From positions 129,455,822-129,519,821 of the forward strand of contig NC_085141.1 in assembly GCF_024139115.2 (NCBI RefSeq): a DNA stretch of 64,000 nucleotides, written 5' to 3'. This DNA is from Armigeres subalbatus (taxonomy: Eukaryota; Arthropoda; Insecta; Diptera; Culicidae). The stretch's first letter is position 1. Every line of letters begins with the position of its first letter. Both the position numbers and the translations under genes were made by a program. This document shows, one piece after another, positions 34,988 to 44,453 of this stretch. The notes under the pieces are model-generated. The model searched no databases. It had not been told where the DNA came from and was given only the letters and a program-made list of their open reading frames with translations.

Positions 34988-36349
34988 TCTCATATGCCTG
35001 GATTTGTAATGCAAGTTAAAGACAAATACTCGGAGGTCATAATTGGGTTGGTAGCGTGGCTGGGGACATCATAAAAGCTTTGGTCGATTCGATAGACCAT
35101 TTGATTCAAACTTATGGACTATTTGGAGATCTTACAACATCTCAATTGCCTAAAACTGCGACGCAAGTGAAATACAAATATTCAGAGGACATTATTGAGT
35201 TGATGCCGCGGCTGAGGACTTCATGGAAGCTTTGGTTGATTCGGTAGACCATTTGATTCAAACTCAAGGACAATTTGGAGATCTTACAACATTTCAATTA
35301 CCTGAAACTGCGACGCAAGTGAAAGACAAATATTCAGAGGACATAATTGGGCTGATGCCGCAGCTGGGGACTTCATGGATGCCTTGGTGGATTCGTTAGA
35401 CCATTTGATTCAAACTTCAAGACAATTTGGAGATTTTACAACATCTCATATGCCTAGATTTAAGGCGCAAGTAAAAGACAAATACCCGGAGTACATAATT
35501 GGGGTGATACCACGGCAGAGGACATCATGGAAGCCTTGGTTGATTCGATAGACCATTTTGCTCAAACTCCAGGGCAATTTGGAGATCTTACAACAAATCT
35601 AATGCCTAGATTTCAGACGCAAGTGAAAGATAAATACTCGGAGGACATAGTAGGGTTTTTACAACGGCAGAAGACATCATGGAGGCCTTCGTTGATTCGA
35701 TATACCATTTTACTCAAACTCCAGGACAATTTGGAGATCTGACAACAACTCAAATGCCTGGATTTGAGACGCAAGTGAAAGATAAATACTCGGAAGACAT
35801 GATTGGGTTGACACCGCGGCTGAAGACATCATGGATGCCTTGGTTGATTCGATAGACCATTTTACTCAAACTTCAGGGCAATTTGGAGATCTTACAACAT
35901 CTCAAATGCCTGGATTTGAGAAGCAAGTGAAAGATAAATACTCGGAGGACATAATTGGGTTGATACCGCGGCTGGGGACATCATGGATGCCTTCGTTGAT
36001 TCGATAGACCATTTTACTCAAACTTCAGGGCAATTTGGAGATCTTACAACATCTCAAATGCCTGGATTTGAGACGCAAGTGAAAGATAAATACTCGGAGG
36101 ACATAATTGGGTTGACATCGCGGCTGAGGACATCATGGATGCCTTGGTTGATTCGGTAGACCATTTGATTCAAACTCCAGGACAATTTGGAGATCTTACA
36201 ACATCTCATATGTTTGGATTTGAGACGCAAGTGAAAGACAAATACTCGGAGGACTTAATTGGGTTGATGCTGCGGCTGGGGGCATTATGGATGCCTTGGT
36301 TGATTCGGTAGACCATTTGATTCAAATTCCAGTACAGTTCGGAGATCCT
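34988..36349 (+). repeat. Right arm of D: nine tandem units, exact period 152 bp
   Basis: GATTCG(A/G)TAGACC-type blocks begin at 35086, 35238, 35390, 35542, 35694, 35846, 35998, 36150 and 36302, a spacing of 152 bp every time. Unit sequence is the reverse complement of the left arm. Uniform length points to recent amplification or homogenisation of this arm, compared with the irregular left arm. Confidence 0.95.
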
Positions 36350-36840
36350 AGAACATCATAATTTATTATCACACATGTTTCGTATATAGTTTACATTTAT
36401 TTTAACAAGTTCACAGTAGACAACATGCTTGAAAACATTTTCTGAAGCTTCATACATTCTGTAGTATAAAGTGGTTCCTAAAGGTACCAAATTATCATCG
36501 TATGCATAGTAGGGATGCTCAAAATGTGTTCTTATGTTCAAGGTGATGTCTTTTATTTGTTATTTTATCATTTCCATCATCACTATATGAATAGATATCA
36601 TGTTTAGTAATGAAATATAAGTATATCTCCAAAATCGCATTTTTCTAAATCCGTTGCTTTACTCCCACAGCTCTAGTGAAAATTTGAACACCCCTAGATA
36701 CAATATTTTGAAATGTCCAGAAACTAGAAGAGATGGCTAAGAGGTTGGTGAAAAACTGAGAAAATCGGTTGAAAAACCACTGAGATATAGCCATTTGAAA
36801 ATTTAGTTACAACGATTTTCTGAACGAATGAATCCTAGTG
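36350..36840. repeat. Right terminal inverted repeat of D
   Basis: Reverse complement of the left end; ends AATCCTAGTG then TTAA. It includes GATCCTAGAACATCATAA at the junction with the array, matching the left junction. Confidence 0.92.
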
Positions 36841-36844
36841 TTAA

Positions 36845-37200
36845 TAAATTCATGGAATAATTGCTGAAAAAATCGTAAGGAGGAATTTCCGAAGCAATTC
36901 TTAAAGAAATTTCCGAAGGATTTGCTTAAAAAGTGTTGATAAATAATTTCCGAAGAAATTCTTTATAGAATTTCCAGAGGATTTCTTTTGCCGTAGGAAT
37001 TCCTGAAACATTTTTTTCGTATACATTCCATAGGGAATTTCCTAAAGAAATTCGTAAAAGATGTTCTGAAAAAAAATCGTAATGGAAATTCTGAAGAAAT
37101 TTTCGGAGAAAAAAGAATTCCTAAAGTAATTTTCTGAGGTTTTTTAGAAAACTTTAGAGGAATGTACAAGGAAATATACCAAACGGTTTTGTCAATAATA
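36845..37200. repeat. Degenerate GGAATTTC/GAAGAA minisatellite
   Basis: Diverged units (GGAGGAATTTCCGAAGCAAT, GAAATTTCCGAAGGATTTGC) continue the class seen left of D. D therefore appears to have inserted into, or next to, a longer stretch of this sequence. Confidence 0.55.
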
Positions 37201-37653
37201 TTCAAACATTGATTTCAAAATAAATAGTTATATTGGACAAAAAGCTAGAAAATCATTCACAGTAGGGATTTAATTATTTTGCTGAATTGGTTTCTCCAAT
37301 TTCTCCAATAACTGTGCTCATAACACAAATCAAAAAAGAAAGAAAACTGATTAAATAAGTGGCCTGGTTGATTTTAATTTAAAAAAATATTGGCAAGATA
37401 ATTAATGTGCTAACTTACCTTGAAATTCCTGAACTGCAATAAATTAACTGCACAAATGCCAGATTCTATAAGCATGGGGGTGCTTTGGGCATGTATCTCC
37501 GCCATCAAAACAGCCCCATCACACATGATTTGCGAGTCACCTACAGGTTTAGATGCCCGAAACGGCCTGGCTTAGACGAATTCCAAAGATCAGTTGCACA
37601 TTTTATGTGTTATTCTGCTTGGTAGACGAAACCCACTAGATAAATCCGCATGC
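37201..37653. other. Spacer, nothing recognised
   Basis: AT-rich to about 37440, then a balanced stretch to 37650 with no supported gene. Confidence 0.35.
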
Positions 37654-37664
37654 ATACTCATAAA

Positions 37665-37947
37665 CTGGGGCCCTCCTTAGCCGTGCGGTAAGACGCTACA
37701 AAGCAAGACCATGCTGAGGGTGGCTGGGTTCGATTCCCGGTGCCGGTCTAGACAATTTTCGGGTTGGAAATTGTCTCGACTTCCCTGGGCATAAAAGTAT
37801 CATCGTGTTAGCCTCATGATATACGAATGCAAAAATGGTAACTTGGCTTAGAAACCTCGCAGTTAATAACTGTGGAAGTGCTCAATGAACACTAAGCTGC
37901 GAGGCGGCTCTGTCCCAGTGTGGGGATGTAATGCCAATAAGAAGAAG
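37665..37947 (+). mobile_element. Feilai-type SINE, copy 2
   Basis: It has the same head, body and GAAGAAGA tail as 12609-12902. The target duplication ATACTCATAAA lies at 37654-37664 and 37948-37958. This copy lacks about 7 bp (GCGGC region) just after the A box (GACGCTACAAAG in place of GACGCGCGGCTACAAAG). Confidence 0.95.
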
Positions 37948-38086
37948 ATACTCATAAATTAATCAACCAACATATTTCTTGATCCAGCAGACAATGTATT
38001 TCACCACACTGGCTTAGAGACGCCATCTCATAAGGTAGATTTGAAATTGAATTCTGACGATTTCCACCTTTTCACCATTTATGAAC

Positions 38087-38215
38087 TATCATAAGACGAG
38101 TTTAGTACTATTCCAATTAATTCCACCACGTTGTATTGCTTTACAGATATGTATTTCGTCTTCAACTGTAAGGCCATCTTCAGTGTCTTGTACTTTACTC
38201 GACTCGACTAATGTT
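38087..38215 (+). mobile_element. Half copy of the CTTGTCATAAGACGAG family
   Basis: ATCATAAGACGAGTTTAGTA, TTCCACCACGTTGTATTG and TTCAGTGTCTTGTACTTTAC match the left arm and loop of 28956-29177; the right arm is absent. Confidence 0.7.
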
Positions 38216-38224
38216 AATTGATTT

Positions 38225-38337
38225 TTTTTATTGCGATTAGTCATCGGCGTGGCAAAATTATGATCGGCGGCGCGCCGACCCAAAATCGTCGGCGGCGGCG
38301 GCGTGAGTAAAACCACCGGCGGCGGCGGCGCACAGGT
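38225..38337 (+). mobile_element. GC-rich (GGC)n module bordering TTATC array 2
   Basis: GGCGGCGCGCCGACC, GTCGGCGGCGGCGGCGTGAG and a terminal GGCGCACAGGTCTA directly precede the array. The same edge, reversed, follows array 1 at 24116. Spacer words GTGAGTAAAACCACC / GTGGTGGTCACTTTT also correspond. Confidence 0.55.
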
Positions 38338-39318
38338 CTAATCTTATCTTATCTTATCTTATCTTATCTTATCTTATCTTATCTTATCTTATCTTATCTT
38401 ATCTTATCTTATCTTATCTTATCTTATCTTATCTTATCTTATCTTATCTTATCTTATCTTATCTTATCTTATCTTATCTTCTCTTATCTTATCTTATCTT
38501 ATCTTATCTTATCTTATCTTATCTTATCTTATCTTATCTTATCTTATCTTATCTTATCTTATCTTATCTTATCTTATCTTATCTTATCTTATCTTATCTT
38601 ATCTTATCTTATCTTATCTTATCTTATCTTATCTTATCTTATCTTATCTTATCTTATCTTATCTTATCTTATCTTATCTTATCTTATCTTTATCTTATCT
38701 TATCTTATCTTATCTTATCTTATCTTATCTTATCTTATCTTATCTTATCTTATCTTATCTTATCTTATCTTATCTTATCTTATCTTATCTTATCTTATCT
38801 TATCTTATCTTATCTTATCTTATCTTATCTTATCTTATCTTATCTTATCTTATCTTATCTTATCTTATCTTATCTTATCTTATCTTATCTTATCTTATCT
38901 TATCTTAATCTTATCTTATCTTATCTTATCTTATCTTATCTTATCTTATCTTATCTTATCTTATCTTATCTTATCTTATCTTATCTTATCTTATCTTATC
39001 TTATCTTATCTTATCTTATCTTATCTTATCTTATCTTATCTTATCTTATCTTATCTTATCTTATCTTATCTTATTTTATCTTATCTTATCTTATCTTATC
39101 TTATCTTATCTTATCTTATCTTATCTTATCTTATCTTATCTTATCTTATCTTATCTTATCTTATCTTATCTTATCTTATCTTATCTTATCTTATCTTATC
39201 TTATCTTATCTTATCTTATCTTATCTTATCTTATCTTATCTTATCTTATCTTATCTTATCTTATCTTATCTTATCTTATCTTATCTTATCTTATCTTATC
39301 TTATCTTATCTTATCTTA
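38338..39318. repeat. TTATC pentanucleotide array 2 (~980 bp)
   Basis: Nearly perfect (TTATC)n with rare changes (CTCTTATC near 38480; TTTATC near 38690; TTAATC near 38907; TATTTTATC near 39072). Same strand sense as array 1, 15 kb upstream. Confidence 0.97.
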
Positions 39319-40055
39319 GCATTTCCTTTGGGGCAATATTACTCACGAACAGATGGACCAATTTCCAAAATTTTCTCACTGATCGATTTGTCTTAAGATC
39401 TGCTGCGTTTATATATACAAAAGGTTTGCATATTTTACAGGACAAATTGACAAATTATCAAAATACTATATAAATGTAAGAAAAACCCAATGCAATCGCA
39501 CAAAAAATTATCTAAAGTGCGGTACCGCAATGGTCTTAATATGACAGTTAGTCTTCTTCTTCTATATATAAAAATGAGTTTACATTTGAATCATTTGTTT
39601 GAGAAACTGCATAAGTCAATTTTACACTATTTCGAGAAAACAACATAAAATTGTTTTCAAACAATTTTGCACCGAATCTTTCGATTTCTTCGACACAGAT
39701 CAATAGTTTTTGGCAAAACTCAACACCCTGAGACACTTTCAGTGCAAAACATGTAAGTAGTACTCACAGTTGCTCTTCAAAGTACGTGGACATATGTAGT
39801 TTCTCAAACAAACGAAAAAAATTTCATACATTCCTGAACAAAATTTTTTTTTTCGTTTTTTTTTTGCCAGAATACGTATTTTTGGACGAGGATTCAGAAT
39901 ATATAAAAATCTCATTTTGACCAAAAATGTTACATATGCAGTTTCTCAAACAAACGGTTCATTTCCTTTGAGGCATTATAATTCACGAACGGATGGACGA
40001 ATTCGGATGGACGGTTCAATTTGTTTTAGGAAGGACTGTGTTTATATGTAAAAAA
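39319..40055. repeat. Duplicated segment (CATTTCCTTTGRGGC) with GTTTGAGAAACTGCAT motifs
   Basis: 39320-39420 and 39957-40050 share GCATTTCCTTTG, CTCACGAAC, GATGGAC and a TTTATAT end. Between them TTTGAGAAACTGCATA and the reverse TGCAGTTTCTCAAACAAAC recur. This is a low-copy repeat of unknown type. Confidence 0.5.
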
Positions 40056-40109
40056 AAATACATGAATTTTCTGAGAAAGGTTGAAAAATCACGAAAATGC
40101 AAAAAGGGA

Positions 40110-40270
40110 TTGAGTGGTGAAAAAATTTAAGAACAAGCCTCCTGGAATCCAAAACTAAATACCCCATTCAAAGCGGAAGCCACGAAACAACTGTCATTTT
40201 TATTATTTCAGCTTTGTTGCGTCACAGCTTGCTTGGAATAATAAAAGGATCCAATCCGCTAGCTTCAATA
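40110..40270. mobile_element. Decayed relative of the TTAA MITE at 1638-1833
   Basis: CAACTGTCATTTTTATTATTT and CAGCTTTGTTGCGTC correspond to CAACTGTCATTTTTGTTGAT and TAGCTTTGCTGCGTC in the 1638 element, and CTCCTGGAATCCAAAAC to its CTCCTCATGGAATCCAAG end. The outer ends and TTAA duplications are not intact. Confidence 0.5.
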
Positions 40271-42678
40271 TTCCAGATTGTGATATTATGACATCTTTTA
40301 AATAATTTTGATCTTTTAATAATTCGATTGCATATTGATATTGCGTAACTCCATCTGACAATTATGTAATCATATGCATCGCATTACATTCCATATGCCT
40401 AGGGAAGTCAAAAGCATTTCATAGCAAACAAAATAAACGTGCAGACTGATTAGGGAGGATCTTAAAAAGATTATCACAAATTTCATGTATGTCTCAAAAC
40501 AAGGCATTTTACAAAATAAACGAAACAACGCCACCTGACAGTGAGCTTTTTTGCTAGGTTCTTCATTTCCAATAAATGCGGTGATGCTTTCTGCACAGTA
40601 AAATAGAAAGAAAAAAAACCTCCAAAGTCAAAATGTATTTTCTCAACCGGAAATCCAATCCAGCTACCCAAGCTAGGTAGGCCCTAGGGGGGTGTTGACT
40701 GTTTAGATATTCGAAAAATCCGATAGAACTACCATCAAAAAAGGCCGCACCCAATCCGGTTTTGGCACATTTCACCATCAGCAGAAAGCTACCGAAATTG
40801 CTGACTACGACATGTGATTAATTACATCGCACACCATCAGCATCCAGAATAGAAGCCTTACTGCTCGATACAGAACAGTAGGTGCGAAGGCTTCTGCTTT
40901 CCATCTCTCGCACGTCCATAGTCACGGGTTAGAAGCTTTGTTTATCCGCGCATATCCTTCCTGCCATGCCAAGTCGAGAGTAACGCACTAAGCCAACGAA
41001 CAACGAGCGCCAAGGATTTCCAAATCATTTATTTAAAATTCCCATATCACCCATTAATGTCCTCTTTCTGTCCCACTCTCTCGTTTGGTTTGGTTAGGAC
41101 AGCCCTCAAGCACCACCAACCATATCCTTTTTCGGAAGGAGCCCAACCAATTCGGTTTGAACGATGGCTTTGCACGGCTATATGGTATAGGACAAGGGGC
41201 TTTCTCGGAATTTAATGGAACCGTAATTAAGAATGTTAATTAAAAATATATTATTCGCTTCTGGCATCTGTTTTTTCGAAGGCTTTGCTTCTTTGTGACA
41301 GCCATGCGAAGGAGTAACTTTCGCCAAAAACTTCACCAATACGGCTTGGCGCACATAGTTGGACGGCTGCTGGAAGGAAAATTGGGAAACGGGGGGAAAT
41401 TAGATTTTTCCCATATGTGTTACGACGCTTCGACGGGGCAAAATTGTGCTCGTGCTCTGTTCGCTCGTTAATTAATCTTGCGGAGCGTTTAACCCGAAAG
41501 GCTCTTGGACGTCACTGTACTGATTGTGCACGAGGATGGAGAAAATCTCTTTGTTGAATAATGAATGTTTTAGATTTGTTTAATGGATTGTGTGCGTTCT
41601 AAAATGGATGTCGAAACTCCCTCATTCAGAAACACCAGGGTCCATATTTTTCTCATGATCCGAAATCAAAACCTAATTGAACCCCAGGTGAGAACTTCTT
41701 GACCGAAGGTCAAAGATACATCTGGTTTGAAGGGCGAAATTTTCCCACTGACCAATTCAAACCTCTCCACCAAAATGATCAGATCAACAAACTTTGATGG
41801 ACATTTCAATTAGTGCATCGTAGTGCCGTCATTCTTGAACCCTTTCTAATCCTTGACAGAAATCTTACGCTTGCTTTCTTGAACCGAGAAACAATCTTTT
41901 TCTTTTGACCCTACCGGACAAGGCTCACCCTACTGGTCAAACAACTGAACGCCAAAAATGGACAGTTTTGAATTTTTAATTAAACCACGGGACAGGGCTA
42001 GGGACAAGAAACCAGTTTCTAAACGGTCAATTGACCAGAAACGGTACGGGATTCAGACTAACTGCCAAGGTGGTACCCATCGAACGATCGTTGTAAACGG
42101 TCTTGTAGAACATTTTTATTAATGGGAGTTGGTCACAACATATTGGTTTGTTCCTGCTGTGGCTTGACATAGATGGAAGGTAGAAAGTGATTTATTGGCA
42201 TCTCAGTGTGCTAATAAATGGACTATTAATTTTAAGCGTGTTGTAAACCTAAGCGATTGTAAATTGATGAGCGAATTTGTATTGTATTGTACCTATCAAA
42301 ACTTCAGTTTTGGATCACGTTAAAATTATCATTTACTGTCACATGGTCGGGATTCTGTTAAATCGCATCAAACTGTAATGAGAAATTTTTTTCAAAACTT
42401 TTCATTTAGCAGTGCTAATCAATTGGTCAAAAATGACAAAAATGAACATCTAAAAATCGCAAATGATCGTTATGTGGTGAATAATATTTTGGCTTGACAA
42501 CCGGACAGATTGTTTGTTTTGACACTCCTAAAGATTTTAGTATTGGCCACGAAGAATTTGAACATCTTTTCCTAACAATGATCAAATGCTAATTTTTTTA
42601 ACAGCACAAAGCCATAAATATGCTAAATGATCTGTACTGGTCAAAATCCCAACATTCCATCACAATTTTAGGATATTT
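40271..42678. other. Apparently unique sequence with a GC-richer island about 40800-41520
   Basis: No repeat match in the window and no supported ORF. 41220-41265 contains closely spaced homeodomain-type cores (TAATTAAGAATGTTAATTAA…) and 41465 has CGTTAATTAATC, within a balanced-composition island. This is a candidate regulatory region of a host gene outside the window; evidence is composition and motif only. 41520-42678 is AT-rich and featureless. Confidence 0.35.
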
Positions 42679-42704
42679 GGAATTCAAGTTGGGTGCTTGA
42701 TTTT

Positions 42705-43622
42705 GAGCATGAGCATAAGCATTATGACCGCACAATTCGTAGTTGCTACTCCGTGATTGACTGAACTTGCGAAATTGTACAGAGAACACAATGAATGGGG
42801 CTTGGGATTAGCTACCCATTCTCAATGTACACGTTTCGGGAGCTCAAATATTTAAAGTCAATAACGTCCTTACGGTTATATAGGAATGAAAGGATTGTTA
42901 GTCCGACTCTCGTTGCTACTAGAGACCGAGTATACCTCTGCATCTCCACGATTGTCTTGGGATAGGATATCGTCTTAGTTACAAAGGATAATTTATCTGG
43001 ATTCACTTTGGTAAGCGATGCGATCTATGGGATGGGAAATATCACTAATACGAGTTAAAAGTTAAAAAACATGCACGCCCGGTGGCATATGAAAGCTAAG
43101 GAGATTCGCGTTTTGGACGACCGCGGGGAAGCGCAGCACTCTGTACTCACTTGCTCGACGGCTACAGCAAACTATTGAAGAACTCGCTTTTTTCGACCGC
43201 GCGCGACATGCGCATGAGCCACCGAACACAAGATAGATATTTTATTTCTTTCCCGACGACTAAAACACGCACTGCACTTACTTGTTCGATAGCTACTCTT
43301 ATTACCGGCCGCGCAATGCAGAACAAATATTTCGGCCGATCGCGCGTTCGTTCTGCAGTCCGAAACAAGAGAAATCTCGCACTGAACTAATTTTTATTAT
43401 CGACCGCGCAATGCAGAACAAATATTTCGGCCGATCTCGCGATCGTTCTGCAGTCCGAAACAAGAGAAATCTCGCACTGAACTGATTTTTATTACCAGCC
43501 ACGCAATGCAGAACAGATATGTCGGCCGATCGCGCAATCGTTCTGAAGTCCGAAACAAGAGAAATCACGCGCTGAACTGATTTTTATTACCGGCCGTGCA
43601 ATGCAGAACAAATATTTCGGCC
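42705..43622 (-). mobile_element. Retroposon with 95 bp tandem repeats and 26 bp flanking duplication
   Basis: GGAATTCAAGTTGGGTGCTT… occurs identically at 42679-42704 and 43623-43648 (26 bp). The insert starts on the plus strand with GAGCATGAGCATAAGCAT, a short-repeat tail, so the element reads on the minus strand. Next to the tail, GGTTGCTACTCCG-like sequence matches the 3' end of the copy at 49840-50390. Its 5' part is a 95 bp tandem array. A minus-strand frame at 42812-43006 (64 residues) has no recognised domain. Confidence 0.7.
43290..43622. repeat. 95-96 bp minisatellite, about 3.5 units
   Basis: GCGCAATGCAGAACAAATAT recurs with small changes at 43311, 43406, 43501 and 43597. Each unit also holds TTCGGCCGATCGCGCG, GTTCTGCAGTCCGAAACAAG and TTTTTATTACC. 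GAAATATTTTGTTCTGC at about 49914 shows the same unit in the related copy. Confidence 0.9.
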
Positions 43623-43724
43623 GGAATTCAAGTTGGGTGCTTGATTTTATATAGAAACAACGTGTCATTTAAAACAGGCAGCTAAGTAGTCTAGTTAAAT
43701 TGGAAAGTTGAAACCTTTCGCACA

Positions 43725-44418
43725 ATGTATTTTCAATGCTCAAGTTACCTTGTATGGAGTGACAGGAATAGGAAGCTTACCCCTAAACTGTATGATTATG
43801 CAGCCGAAAAGAGGATAAAGTTAGACATAAGCTGTTCCCACGTTTGTGATGCATGTTATTGCAAACTTTATCGCTTTATCACGAAAGAATTTCTGGTTAA
43901 GATCAAGATTCGAAAACTCGACGTTGCTGAAATATCAAGAAGCAATGATCGCACAGTTGCTAGATAGAAAAAAAGTAATGGTTTTGAAATCATGGATCCC
44001 AACATAGCTGAATCATCCGAAGTTGATACTGTTTCTAGTGTTGGTAAGTAAATCTAAACAGTCTTAATTTTTTCGTTATTTCTTAGGATAGAATAGTCGA
44101 CCCTTTATTTCAGATAATCCAGGCCCTTCTGATTCTTGATTACAATTTTCGTAATGTTAGATCAGTGCATTTTTATGTATTAATGGTGTTATTTTTCATG
44201 TTGTTTAGAATCTTTTTTTCTGCTGAATCAATTGGTAGAGTTGTTATTCAAAAACCCAGTGACGATCAAGAAATCATTCAACAACTGATGGAGAAATTTG
44301 GCGGAACACAGGACAAAAAAGACCGATATAAAATTTTAACTCCCCTCTCAAAATTTTAGTTAAAGTATGCAAGAATTCAAGGTTTCGCAACGAACTGCTG
44401 AAACCGCAAAGAAACTGC

Positions 44419-44453
<35 letters not shown>

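Larger units (their letters stand above)
29992..36840. mobile_element. 6.85 kb foldback element D with TTAA target duplication
   Basis: TTAA at 29988-29991 and 36841-36844 flanks inverted ends CACTAGGATT. Each side has ~500 bp of unique inverted sequence, then an array of 152 bp units; the two arrays have opposite orientation and point at a ~2 kb centre. The centre holds older debris: an RTE fragment and copies of small repeats. No transposase is recognised. TTAA duplication and a CAC-type end are compatible with piggyBac-like mobilisation (inference). If transcribed, the RNA would form a very long hairpin. Confidence 0.85.

Noticed and set aside
30531..36349. Possible repeat-protein gene (DSIDHFTQTPGQFGDLTT units)
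   Set aside because: Unit length 152 bp is not a multiple of three, so the frame is lost at each unit; the units also occur in both orientations.
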